This document shows positions 1-7,006 of a DNA stretch of 24,862 nt, piece by piece. The DNA is from Bacillota bacterium. Lineage in GTDB: Bacteria > Bacillota > Dehalobacteriia > UBA4068. Position 1 is the first letter of the stretch; each line of letters starts with the position of its first letter. A model generated the notes under the pieces. It ran no database searches. It had not been told where the DNA came from and saw only the letters and a list, made by a program, of their open reading frames with translations. The stretch covers positions 1-24,862 of the forward strand of contig JAUMYD010000008.1 in NCBI GenBank assembly GCA_030528765.1, given 5' to 3'. Both the position numbers and the translations under genes were made by a program.

Positions 1-172
1 AAACGCCGCTCCCCCTTCTTCCTCTTTTCCTTTCCCGCTGCCGGCCCGGAAGCCGCAGCAGGCTGAGCTACTGTACTGCTTCCTGCAGGAGTTTTTTTCA
101 TGTCAGAATATAAATAAACCGTTCCCGAAATAAGGATTTGCTAAAAAGAGTTTGCTGAAAGGATAGGATCAC

Positions 173-403
173 ATGAAATGTCCACGTTGCGATGGAGAAA
201 TGCAGGCCGGCTATATCCATAATGGCAGCCAGCCTGTTCAATGGATCCCAGCCGGAAAGAAAGCCTCGCCGTTTTCTTTTTCAAAATCAAAAGCAGGAAT
301 CACGCTCATCAATAAGTTTGAACCATTCAAAACGAACGGATATACTGCGGAAGCCTATTTTTGCCCGGATTGCAAAATTGTTGTCGCAGAAATCGATAAG
401 TAG
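173..403 (+). CDS. Small zinc-ribbon protein, DUF6487-like
   Basis: This is a 76-residue soluble protein with CPRC at residues 3-6 and CPDC near residues 64-67. The two knuckles bracket a central beta-rich region and should bind one Zn2+ as a zinc ribbon. Length and Cys spacing fit the small family I know as DUF6487, common in Clostridia, whose function is unknown. The ATG at 173 is preceded by an AAAGGAT Shine-Dalgarno-like site with normal spacing. The gene is monocistronic and points toward the long minus-strand operon, with terminators between them. I could not identify a convincing promoter in the 172 bases upstream. No signal peptide or membrane segment is visible. Confidence is high that it is a gene and moderate for the family name. 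Confidence 0.8.
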   Translation: MKCPRCDGEMQAGYIHNGSQPVQWIPAGKKASPFSFSKSKAGITLINKFEPFKTNGYTAEAYFCPDCKIVVAEIDK

Positions 404-502
404 GTGAATCCCAAAATGTCGAACAAGCCCAAAAGCGCAGGGCTTCCGTCCGCAGGAATAGCACAGGTCTGTGGCTTTGCGCTGCAGCAAAACCGATATA
501 TT

Positions 503-538
503 GAAAAATCCGGCCCGTGTGCATCGCGCAGGCCGGAT
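503..538 (-). terminator. Terminator of the cob/trs operon
   Basis: The arms ATCCGGCC (508-515) and GGCCGGAT (531-538) are perfectly complementary. On the minus strand the stem is followed by TTTTTC. It lies about 40 bases past the stop codon at 581 and is a plausible intrinsic terminator for the minus-strand operon. Confidence 0.65.
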
Positions 539-555
539 CAAGTGCTTTATATGAG

Positions 556-582
556 CTCCAGCAAATGCTGGGGTATTTTTTT
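556..582 (+). terminator. Terminator reading from the zinc-ribbon gene
   Basis: The arms CCAGC (558-562) and GCTGG (567-571) form a short hairpin followed on the plus strand by GGTATTTTTTTATT. It would stop plus-strand transcripts from 173-403 before they run deep into the opposing operon. Its T-tract reaches the last codon of the minus-strand gene ending at 581. Confidence 0.5.
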
Positions 583-955
583 ATTCATGGTGATGATGCG
601 TTTCCCCGCCACAGCCCGGCCCGCCGCTGTATTCCCGGATCAGGGTCAGCTGATAGGCGTTCATCAGCTTCACCGCCTGGGTGGCACTGTGTCCACTGGC
701 ATTATAGCGGCTCACTGAAGCCTTGGCTAAAATTTCGAAGGCATCCTTTTCTATATCTCCGCAGAGGATGGCTTCACAATTTTGTGCTACAGTTTCCCTG
801 GCAAAATAAACATCCGTGTTTTCTTTCACCGCATTGAGGATCTGCTTTACCTCGAAGGCTTCCACATCTACGATGAACAAAAAGTCGGCTTCTGCCAGTT
901 TCTTCGGGATCAGGGATTGGGCCTCCCGGCCCTGGGTTGCGATGGCAATATTCAT
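581..955 (-). CDS. NifX/NifB-type Fe-Mo cofactor-binding-like protein
   Basis: This 124-residue protein has the dinitrogenase Fe-Mo cofactor biosynthesis fold seen in NifX, NafY and the NifB C-terminus. It opens with MNIAIATQG, continues with an alternating alpha/beta core, and ends with GGPGCGG followed by four histidines and Glu. The Gly/Cys/His tail is a likely metal- or cluster-binding site. Family members carry iron-sulfur or heterometal clusters. No nitrogenase genes are present, so a role in nitrogen fixation is not implied. It is the last gene of the operon, and its ATG overlaps the CoA ligase stop as ATGA. I infer that it carries or delivers a metal cluster for the upstream cassette. 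In automated annotation a redox protein of this cassette is named after a Desulfovibrio locus, but I cannot confirm equivalence. Confidence 0.8.
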   Translation of the reverse strand: MNIAIATQGREAQSLIPKKLAEADFLFIVDVEAFEVKQILNAVKENTDVYFARETVAQNCEAILCGDIEKDAFEILAKASVSRYNASGHSATQAVKLMNAYQLTLIREYSGGPGCGGETHHHHE

Positions 956-1923
956 TTTTCATGTCCCTCCACATAGCCTAATCTGATCAAATGACTGCCA
1001 CAGGGGCAGGCTCCGTCCAACAGCTCAGCGAAATCCCCGCTGCGGTAGCGGAGCAGGGGCATGGCTTGCCGGTTCAGAGTAGAAACAACCAGCTCCCCCC
1101 TGTGCCCTGGGGAAAGTCTTTTTCCGGTCTCCGGGTCGATGATCTCCAGAAAGAGGTCTGCATGGCGGATATGGTAGCCCTGGTGTGCGTGGCATTCCAC
1201 TGCGCCGCCCAGCCCGGTTTCCCGCATTCCCCAGTGGGCATAGACCTCTGTCTGCCAGATGCTTTGAATTTCCTGCCGCAGCCCAGTCGGCACGTTTTCT
1301 GCGGAAAGCAGCACCGTTCGGGGGCGCAGCTCCGGCGTGCTCCGGCAAAGGTCCAGCATCTGCCGGGATAGCCCGACCAGGCAATGTGGCTGTGCCTGCC
1401 GCAGCGCAGTGCTGGCCTGCTCCGGATCAGTGATCTCTCCGTGGAGCAGTGGGATCCTGCCCATCCGGGCCAAAGCTCTGCCCAGCAGATCTCCCAGGCT
1501 GTCCGCAGAAGAGCCGTTCATTGCGATCCAGACCCGATCCCCCGGCTGTGTCATTGTTGCCATTCCATGGGCAAAAAAATCAATGGTCAGCTCCAGATCT
1601 GCCGCTGAAAAATAAAGCCTTTTGGGCAGACCGCTGCTGCCGGAGCTGAGAAGGGTGGAGATGCGCTGGATCTCTCCCTGCGGCAGGCAGAGCATTTCCA
1701 TTCCAGCCCGGCGCAGCGCATCCTGATCCAACAAGGGCCAGGTTTCCGGCTTTTTCAGATCAGCACCTGCATAGAAACGCTGCCAGAAGCGGCTGTGGGC
1801 TACAGCATATTCAGCCTGCTCCTGCAGGCGGCTTTGCTGCCAGGCTGCCAGGCTTTCCTGGCTGAGCGTTTCCCGCAGACCGCTGCGCAGAGCGATCCAT
1901 TGATCCAATGTCAGTTCCTTCAT
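952..1923 (-). CDS. Short AMP-dependent CoA ligase, PaaK-like (DVU_1553-type)
   Basis: This 323-residue member of the ANL adenylating superfamily is shorter than typical phenylacetate-CoA ligases (about 430 residues). The adenylation-loop motif SSGSSGLPK is followed by a GMRETG core motif, the position where the family binds the acyl-adenylate, and by LRYRSGD. A CPCG motif near the C-terminus resembles the Cys-containing tail of PaaK-like enzymes, and most of the mobile C-terminal domain is missing. The start at 1923 was chosen because ATG overlaps the methyltransferase stop (ATGA) and the upstream in-frame extension overlaps that gene entirely. The likely chemistry is activation of a carboxylate as adenylate or thioester. 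The substrate is unknown. It belongs to the six-gene cassette at 581-4905. Confidence 0.8.
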   Translation of the reverse strand: MKELTLDQWIALRSGLRETLSQESLAAWQQSRLQEQAEYAVAHSRFWQRFYAGADLKKPETWPLLDQDALRRAGMEMLCLPQGEIQRISTLLSSGSSGLPKRLYFSAADLELTIDFFAHGMATMTQPGDRVWIAMNGSSADSLGDLLGRALARMGRIPLLHGEITDPEQASTALRQAQPHCLVGLSRQMLDLCRSTPELRPRTVLLSAENVPTGLRQEIQSIWQTEVYAHWGMRETGLGGAVECHAHQGYHIRHADLFLEIIDPETGKRLSPGHRGELVVSTLNRQAMPLLRYRSGDFAELLDGACPCGSHLIRLGYVEGHEK

Positions 1924-2549
1924 GGCACCTCCGCTGTGATAAGGATATAGCCGGGACTGGCCTGTTTCAGCCTGCAGGCATCCACGCCCAAGCAGGCATA
2001 GGCTTCCTCGGGCCCCTTCTCCAGAATGAGCTGCCCCAGCATCTGCAGCAGCACCGCCTTGGCCTCTTCTTCCCTGCGGATAGAGAAGCCCGCCTGCCGC
2101 AGAGCCTGTTCCAGCTGGGGCAGAGAATAAAGCCTGCGCAGCATGGCAGTTCCCCCGGAAAGGGCTTCTTTGCGGGCATAGACATCGCTCAGCAGCAGTG
2201 TACCACCGGGCTTCAGCACCCGCCTGATCTCCGAAAGAGCGGCTTCCAGTGGCTCGCAGAGGGAGAGCACGCATTCTGCCAGCACCAGATGAAAGCTTTG
2301 ATCCGGGAAGGGCAGGCTTTCCGCCCGGCCATCCAGGATCGGGATCCCCGGGTTCCTGGCCTGTGCCACTGCCCGGTGCTCTGCATCCGGCTCCAGACCA
2401 AAGGGGCAGCACGCATAGTCTTCCCGCAGCAGTGCAAGGCTTTCCCCCCTGCCGCAGCCCAGATCCAGCACTGCATCCCCGGGATGCAGATGCACATTTG
2501 CCAAAAGCTGCCGGCTCAGCTCCAAACCGCCGGGCCGCAGGCCGTTCAT
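1920..2549 (-). CDS. trsM: Class I SAM-dependent methyltransferase (TrsM / DVU_1556-type)
   Basis: This is a 209-residue Rossmann-fold methyltransferase. Motif I is DLGCGRGE near residues 34-41. An acidic residue follows beta-2 (GLEPDAEH), motif post-I includes DGRAESLPFPDQSFHLVLAE, and an LKPGGTLLLSDVY segment matches motif III. The protein is a soluble small-molecule-type methyltransferase related to the UbiE/MenG group. Its ATG overlaps the radical SAM stop (ATGA), and its own stop overlaps the CoA ligase start, so translation is probably coupled. The substrate cannot be read from sequence. The symbol follows my memory of automated annotation for the methyltransferase beside TrsS and should be treated as provisional. 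Confidence 0.82.
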   Translation of the reverse strand: MNGLRPGGLELSRQLLANVHLHPGDAVLDLGCGRGESLALLREDYACCPFGLEPDAEHRAVAQARNPGIPILDGRAESLPFPDQSFHLVLAECVLSLCEPLEAALSEIRRVLKPGGTLLLSDVYARKEALSGGTAMLRRLYSLPQLEQALRQAGFSIRREEEAKAVLLQMLGQLILEKGPEEAYACLGVDACRLKQASPGYILITAEVP

Positions 2550-3808
2550 GCTTCCTCCATCAGGCTAAGGTAGTTGGCGCAGAAGGGCCGCAGCCTGCCC
2601 CCTTTGTAGACATGCAGGCTGCAGCGGCGCAGGCGGGCCAGATCCAGGTTCCAGGCATCCTGGAAGGCCATGGCCGTCACCGTGAAGGCTCGCTCCTTTG
2701 CCTTTCGTAGGAAGGCCTCCAGCTCATCCTCCGCAGCTTCCGGGCCCGGCTCCGGCCCTCTGTACCAGCGGGTCCCGATATAGCTGCGGTTCTGTTCCGC
2801 GCTGCTTCTGCAGGAGCAGGAAGAAGGCTGGGTCAGCGGAAGCAGGTTGCCATCCTCTTCTGCGATAAAGCTGCCGTGAAAGCCGCACAGCGGATGATCG
2901 CAGTGAGAGGGCGCGATATTTTTCAGGCTGAGCAGCCCCCGGCTCTGAATTTCCAGATCCCGCAGCAGATCTCCCAGTGTATACCGATCCTCTTCTGCCG
3001 GGGGTTGGGGATAGCGGCCGAAATAAGATACCGGCTGGAAGTGAATGCCTCTCACCCCGGGAGCCTGGGAGATGGCAAAGCGAAGCATCTCCCCGATATT
3101 ATCTGTGTTCACGCCCGGCACCAGCGTGGGGACCAGTGTTACGCCCAGGCGGTATTTGGCGCAGGCAGCAATGGCCTGCTTCTTTTCTTCCAGCAGGCCC
3201 CGCCCCCGTAAATCCTGATAAATCTCCTCTCGCGTTCCATCGAACTGCAGGAAGACAAAGGAAAGTCCGGCTTTCACGCATGCCGCCAGAAAGGCTTCAT
3301 CCCTGGCCAGACGCAGGCCGTTTGTATTCAGCTGCACATAGGTACAGCCCGCCTTCCTGGCGTGGGCAATCAGCTCCGGCAGGTCATCCCGCAGGCTGGG
3401 TTCACCACCGGAAAGCTGAAGCAGGGGATTGCCCAGCCCGGCAATTTTTGAAATATCCGCTTTTGCCTGCTCCAAGGGGATATCTTTTCCGTTTCCTCCA
3501 TCGGCAAAGCAGAAGCGGCAGCGCAGATCACAACGGCTGGTGACTTCATATAGAACACAGCAGCTGCCCTGCTGGTGCGCACTGCAGATGCCGCAGGCTT
3601 CCGGGCAGGGGGTCTTCTCTGTATAATCCAGGCTTCCTCCCTGCCAGGCCACATAGTCCACAGGGCCACGCCAAAGCAGTGTGGTGAATTCACCATGCTG
3701 CGGGCAGCTCTTCTGCAGATAGACATTCCCCTTTTCCAACAGGCGCCTGGCAGGCAGCTGGCAGCCACAAACCGGACAGATGCTGCGGGTATGGCTGATA
3801 AGCTGCAT
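2546..3808 (-). CDS. trsS: Radical SAM protein, TrsS-type
   Basis: This 420-residue protein has a Cys-rich N-terminus: CPVCGC at 11-16, CPQHG at 35-39, then CPEACGIC and a CC pair at 83-84. The radical SAM motif C93-x3-C97-x2-C100 follows, then the SAM-binding LSGGEPSL motif. The TIM barrel appears complete, and further cysteines (SSCSC) occur in the C-terminal third, so auxiliary Fe-S clusters or Zn sites are likely. I recall the family as radical SAM (seleno)protein TrsS, some members of which contain selenocysteine. This copy has no in-frame TGA, so all positions are Cys. It is the central enzyme of the cassette, with a 3-base gap from the C_GCAxxG_C_C gene and an ATGA overlap with the methyltransferase. 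Its reaction is unknown. Confidence 0.82.
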   Translation of the reverse strand: MQLISHTRSICPVCGCQLPARRLLEKGNVYLQKSCPQHGEFTTLLWRGPVDYVAWQGGSLDYTEKTPCPEACGICSAHQQGSCCVLYEVTSRCDLRCRFCFADGGNGKDIPLEQAKADISKIAGLGNPLLQLSGGEPSLRDDLPELIAHARKAGCTYVQLNTNGLRLARDEAFLAACVKAGLSFVFLQFDGTREEIYQDLRGRGLLEEKKQAIAACAKYRLGVTLVPTLVPGVNTDNIGEMLRFAISQAPGVRGIHFQPVSYFGRYPQPPAEEDRYTLGDLLRDLEIQSRGLLSLKNIAPSHCDHPLCGFHGSFIAEEDGNLLPLTQPSSCSCRSSAEQNRSYIGTRWYRGPEPGPEAAEDELEAFLRKAKERAFTVTAMAFQDAWNLDLARLRRCSLHVYKGGRLRPFCANYLSLMEEA

Positions 3809-3811
3809 GGC

Positions 3812-4252
3812 TCAAGCCTCCCGGATGATCTCTGCTGCGATGCGGATAGCATCCATCATCAGATCCGGACAAAGCTGAGCAATGGCTCCGTTTTCCCGGG
3901 CTTCCCTGCGCTGTTCCGGGTCGCGGAAATCGTAATCCAGCAGCTCCCGGCAGATGGTGCTTTTGCGCAGGCGGGTAAACTCCGCCTGAAAGCGGCTGGC
4001 CTTTTCCCGGCAGAGCTGATCCTGCTCTACATTCCCGGGCTCGCTGTTGCCAAAGGCCATACCGATGGCCATCAGGGCGCCGGTGACACAGCCACAGGTA
4101 TCTCCCAGGCCCATACCTCCGCCAAAGGCGCAGGCCATGCGGTAGAGCTCCTCCTTATCATAGCCCAGCTCCTCTGCCAGTTCTCCCAGGACGATCTGGG
4201 AGCAATGAATGTTGCCACGACTTTTTTCCAAAATCTGATCCCGATTCAGCAT
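3812..4252 (-). CDS. C_GCAxxG_C_C family redox protein (DVU_1555-type)
   Basis: This 146-residue protein has the family signature in order: an N-terminal HCSQIVL motif, FGGGMGLGDTCGCVTGA near residues 44-60, and later CRELL and CPDLM. The conserved glycines and cysteines probably bind a metal or an Fe-S cluster. Related proteins are annotated as probable redox-active proteins, but few have been studied. No export signal is present. It sits 14 bases downstream of the NTP transferase and 3 bases before the radical SAM gene. I infer an electron-transfer or cluster-carrier role for the radical SAM enzyme. The family call is strong and the function is inferred. Confidence 0.85.
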   Translation of the reverse strand: MLNRDQILEKSRGNIHCSQIVLGELAEELGYDKEELYRMACAFGGGMGLGDTCGCVTGALMAIGMAFGNSEPGNVEQDQLCREKASRFQAEFTRLRKSTICRELLDYDFRDPEQRREARENGAIAQLCPDLMMDAIRIAAEIIREA

Positions 4253-4266
4253 AGTTTTATTCTCCT

Positions 4267-4905
4267 TTATTCTTTACTGTCGTGTGTATCTTTTTTCTGT
4301 TGTTTTTCGTAGGCAAGCATGCCTTCGTAATCCTCTGGCCGGTCTGCATCCAAAATCAGCCCCGGATCCTCCAGTGGCAGAAGGCGCTGCTCCCCGGGGG
4401 CAGTATCCAGAGCACCCCGCAGCCCTCCCTCCCCTTTGTAGGAAAGAATATGCCCGATGATCTCCTGCCGGAACAGCACCGGATGTCCCCGCCTCCCCTG
4501 GTAGCAGGGGGTGAGGCTGGCCACCTGGCTTTTTTCCATTTCTTCGATCAAAGTTTTTGCACTTTCCGGGGAGAAGCAGGGGCAATCCCCCGGAGAGAAG
4601 AGAACGATCTCGCAGCGGCCCCGGATCTGCTCCATGCCGATGCGTACAGAGCAAAACATATCTGTGCTGGCATAGTCCGGATTGCAGACACACTCCACCG
4701 GCAGATCAGAGACATGGGCGCTCAGCTCCGTGGCATTTTTACCCACCACCAGCACGATGGGGCTGGCACCGACAGCCAGCAACTGGCGGATCAGTGTACG
4801 GATCAGTGTATCCTCTGCCAGGGGAAGCATGGGTTTGAAGGCCTGCATGCGGCTGGACTTTCCTGCTGCGACGATCAGAGCTCCGATTTTATTTTTTGTT
4901 TTCAT
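4267..4905 (-). CDS. MobA/MocA-like NTP transferase (DVU_1551-type)
   Basis: This 212-residue nucleotidyltransferase carries the GT-A pyrophosphorylase-like signature AAGKSSRM at residues 13-20, followed by FKPMLPL. A GDCPCFSP motif near residue 106 corresponds to the metal-binding GDxP segment of MobA, MocA and IspD relatives. MobA and MocA attach GMP or CMP to molybdopterin. No molybdopterin synthesis gene is visible here, so the acceptor may be a different cofactor or metabolite. The gene opens the unknown cassette that follows cobC. A Shine-Dalgarno-like AAGGCAGG precedes the ATG. The assignment to NTP transferase is firm and the substrate is open. Confidence 0.85.
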   Translation of the reverse strand: MKTKNKIGALIVAAGKSSRMQAFKPMLPLAEDTLIRTLIRQLLAVGASPIVLVVGKNATELSAHVSDLPVECVCNPDYASTDMFCSVRIGMEQIRGRCEIVLFSPGDCPCFSPESAKTLIEEMEKSQVASLTPCYQGRRGHPVLFRQEIIGHILSYKGEGGLRGALDTAPGEQRLLPLEDPGLILDADRPEDYEGMLAYEKQQKKDTHDSKE

Positions 4906-4966
4906 TGTTCCTGCCTTTCCCGGATTTTTTTGTTTCTTTTTCGGGAGACGGGCTTTGATTTCCTTC

Positions 4967-5080
4967 TCAAGTGAGAATAAATCTGCCCGGGGAAGGGAAG
5001 TGCGGCATATCCGGCAGCTCCTGTCGGCTTTGGCTGCGAGCCGGGCCCTCGCTGCTGCGCATATTAAAGAGGGTTTTCAT
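4967..5080 (-). CDS. Possible 37-residue protein coupled to cobC
   Basis: An ATG at 5080 overlaps the cobC stop as ATGA, the arrangement used at five other junctions of this operon, and opens a 37-codon frame ending in TGA at 4967. The product would be hydrophilic, basic, and rich in Ser, Pro and Arg, with no recognisable domain, signal peptide or Cys. If real, it shortens the otherwise unusual 171-base gap before the NTP transferase to 61 bases. It has no good Shine-Dalgarno site of its own and would depend on reinitiation. A chance frame is equally possible. Confidence 0.25.
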   Translation of the reverse strand: MKTLFNMRSSEGPARSQSRQELPDMPHFPSPGRFILT

Positions 5081-5691
5081 GCTTCTGCGTACGCCTTCCT
5101 GGGGAGCAGGAGCTCCCATTGCTCGAAGGCAGGTTTTTTCTGCCAGCTTTCTTCCCGGATCCGGGCCCGGTAGCCGCTGCAGTTTTCCACGTACCAGTGG
5201 AAATATTCCTGGGCAGGCTGGGCATAGCTGGCCATGGCAGCCATGATGCTGCCGCCGTGGGACACGATCACCAGCTCCTTTTCCTGTCGGGAAAGAGCCT
5301 GCTGCACAAGGGGATAAAGTGTCTGCCGGATCCTCTGGGCAAAGCCCATGATATCCTCTCCGCCGGGGCAGGGGAGAAGGCAGCCGCTTTCCACCCATTT
5401 CCGGTAGTCCGCGTCCTCCCGCATCTCTTCTGCACTGCGCCCCTCGAAGGTGCCGAAATCCATCTCCTGCAGGCCATCCACGATCAGCTGCTCTGCTTTG
5501 GGGAAAAGCAGTGTCGCTGTCTGCCGGGCCCGCAGCATGGGGCTGACATAGACGAGCGGAGGCTGAAAGGGGTAGCGGATCTTTTTTGCTTCGGCGCATC
5601 CCTCTTCCGATAAAGGCACATCTGTTCGCCCGCAGTAGAGATGCTTTTCGTTGGCTGGGGTTTTTCCATGGCGGATGAGATAGAGCTCCAT
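5077..5691 (-). CDS. cobC: Histidine phosphatase, alpha-ribazole phosphatase CobC
   Basis: This 204-residue member of the histidine phosphatase superfamily has the catalytic RHGKT motif at residues 8-12, a YVSPMLRARQTA segment (the family S-x-L-x-R-A-x-x-T-A pattern), an EMDFGTFEGRS segment and the second catalytic histidine in SHGGS near residue 148. CobC removes the 5'-phosphate from alpha-ribazole-5'-phosphate or adenosylcobalamin-5'-phosphate in the last steps of nucleotide-loop assembly. Motifs alone do not separate it from other phosphatases of this fold, but its place directly after cobT, cobU and cobS makes this the best call. It starts 31 bases after the short CobU paralogue. Confidence 0.85.
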   Translation of the reverse strand: MELYLIRHGKTPANEKHLYCGRTDVPLSEEGCAEAKKIRYPFQPPLVYVSPMLRARQTATLLFPKAEQLIVDGLQEMDFGTFEGRSAEEMREDADYRKWVESGCLLPCPGGEDIMGFAQRIRQTLYPLVQQALSRQEKELVIVSHGGSIMAAMASYAQPAQEYFHWYVENCSGYRARIREESWQKKPAFEQWELLLPRKAYAEA

Positions 5692-5722
5692 GCTTTTTCC
5701 TCTTTTCCTGTACTTTGGCGAT

Positions 5723-6067
5723 TCATCCCTTGATGATTTGCGGGATGCCGCAGACCAGTCGGATCACCTGCGTTGCCTCTTTTGCCAGCAGAATGCAGAG
5801 GCGGCCCACCGCCTCCCGGTAGAGCCGATCCTCTTTCTGCAGGGGGATCACCCCCAGGCCTACTTCATCGCAGGCCAGCACTTCCTTTTGCAGCAGTGCA
5901 GGGAGCAGGCTTTCTGCCTGTGTCGGATCCTGACGGATCAGCTCCTGCAGATTATAGAGCACGGGCCGGGGATCCAGCACAGCATCTGCGATGTCTTCCT
6001 CCCCGTAGCCCAGGTTTGTGATATAGTCGCGTTTGCCGGAGGCCCGGCCACCGATCAGCAAAATCAT
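5723..6067 (-). CDS. Short CobU-like protein, probably degenerate
   Basis: This 114-residue protein is clearly related to adenosylcobinamide kinase/guanylyltransferase but much shorter than the usual 170-190 residues. Its N-terminal P-loop reads GGRASGKRD, where Arg replaces the Ser or Thr that normally coordinates Mg-ATP. The segment carrying the guanylylated His is deleted. The C-terminal half keeps CobU-like features: DEVGLGVIP, a following RLYREAVGRL segment and a VCGIPQIIKG tail. The start at 6067 forms an ATGA overlap with cobS and has AGGTGG upstream, so the longer in-frame N-terminus is not used. Either it is an inactive paralogue or it acts as a partner of the full-length CobU. Confidence 0.75.
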   Translation of the reverse strand: MILLIGGRASGKRDYITNLGYGEEDIADAVLDPRPVLYNLQELIRQDPTQAESLLPALLQKEVLACDEVGLGVIPLQKEDRLYREAVGRLCILLAKEATQVIRLVCGIPQIIKG

Positions 6068-6837
6068 AAAGAAACCACCTTTTCTGTTAAAATCAAAGCG
6101 CCCAGCATTGCCAGTTCTGCCCATTGCAGGAACCAGCCGGAAAGATCGCCGCTGATGCCCCCGAATTTCTGCCTGGCCAGATGGAGCAGGCGCAGCAGGC
6201 AGAGCGTGGCAGCGAACAGCATGGCGGCGCTACGCAGAGGATCCAGCAGGAGCATTACCAAAAAGGTGCCAGCGTTCCAGAGCAGGAGCAGCAGCATGGG
6301 GGCTTTTTTCTTTTGCCCGCTGCGGAAGGTGTGGAGCAGGCCTTTCCCCGTATCCTTCGGATAAAGCCGGGAAAGCAGGGCACTGAGACTGCGGCTGAGC
6401 AGGAAGGAAAGGGCGAAGAGCAGGCTTGCTGCTCCTTCTGTTGGCAGCTCAGAGGCCAGGCCCAGCCATGCCAGCAGATAGGCTGCTGCCCCGATGACGG
6501 CAAAGGCACCGGAGCGGGGGTCTTTCAGTATCTCCCGCCGCTGCTCCGGACTGCCGTGACAGGCCAAAGCGTCCTGCACATCGCAGAAACCATCCATATG
6601 GATCCCACCGCTGAGCAGCAGGGGAAGCAGGCTGAGGCCCACTGCCCGAAGCAGGCTGCCAAGCTGCAGCAGCTGAGAAAGCCACAGCCAGAGCAGCTCT
6701 GCTCCGCCGATGAGCAGACCCACCAGTGGAAAGGCGCAGAGCAGATAGGTGGTGGTTTTTTCATCCCATTTCACCTGGGGCATGGGGATTCGGGAAAACA
6801 TGGAAAAAGCAGCTGCAATGCTGCGAAAAAAATACAT
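6064..6837 (-). CDS. cobS: Adenosylcobinamide-GDP ribazoletransferase CobS
   Basis: This 257-residue polytopic membrane protein opens with a conserved FSRIPMPQ segment. The hallmark metal-binding motif GGIHMDGFCDVQDAL lies near residues 77-91, and several hydrophobic helices follow. CobS joins adenosylcobinamide-GDP to alpha-ribazole or its phosphate at the cytoplasmic membrane, giving cobalamin or cobalamin phosphate. Length is typical. A GGAGAATCCTG stretch precedes the ATG. The gene lies 169 bases after cobU and overlaps the short CobU paralogue by 4 bases. The longer gap upstream contains no gene I can support. Confidence 0.92.
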   Translation of the reverse strand: MYFFRSIAAAFSMFSRIPMPQVKWDEKTTTYLLCAFPLVGLLIGGAELLWLWLSQLLQLGSLLRAVGLSLLPLLLSGGIHMDGFCDVQDALACHGSPEQRREILKDPRSGAFAVIGAAAYLLAWLGLASELPTEGAASLLFALSFLLSRSLSALLSRLYPKDTGKGLLHTFRSGQKKKAPMLLLLLWNAGTFLVMLLLDPLRSAAMLFAATLCLLRLLHLARQKFGGISGDLSGWFLQWAELAMLGALILTEKVVSL

Positions 6838-7006
6838 CAGGATTCTCCTTTTTGTTTCAGTTCCCGGGTCTGTATTTTCCGGGGAATCTTTGCTGTTTTC
6901 GTTCTGCCTGCGAAGCCAGGATGCACCCGGTGGAGCAGGTGGAAGGGCTTCGCTCCGCGCAGCCCCGGTCGGGCCTGCAGTGCGTGTTTTGGGGCCTGTC
7001 CTGCGT
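6838..7006 (-). other. 169-base gap between cobU and cobS
   Basis: This is the longest untranslated gap within the operon apart from the one after cobC. A modest hairpin with arms GGGCT (6945-6949) and AGCCC (6961-6965) is visible. I see no U-tract, no cobalamin riboswitch core and no convincing promoter. It may be RNA-processing or spacer sequence. Confidence 0.3.

Noticed and set aside
81..98. TCCTGCAGGA followed by a T-run as a terminator for a gene to the left
   Set aside because: The possible stem is only about three to four base pairs, and the upstream gene is outside the window.
1924..2412. N-terminal extension of the CoA ligase
   Set aside because: It lies fully inside the methyltransferase gene in another frame; the ATGA start at 1923 fits the operon style and the family start.
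4964..4977. Inverted repeat TTCTCA-AG-TGAGAA as an operator
   Set aside because: The repeat is real but it lies within the operon with no promoter elements around it, so no function can be supported.
6838..7006. Cobalamin riboswitch between cobU and cobS
   Set aside because: Fragments such as GGTG and AGCCAGG occur but not in the order or pairing of a cobalamin riboswitch.
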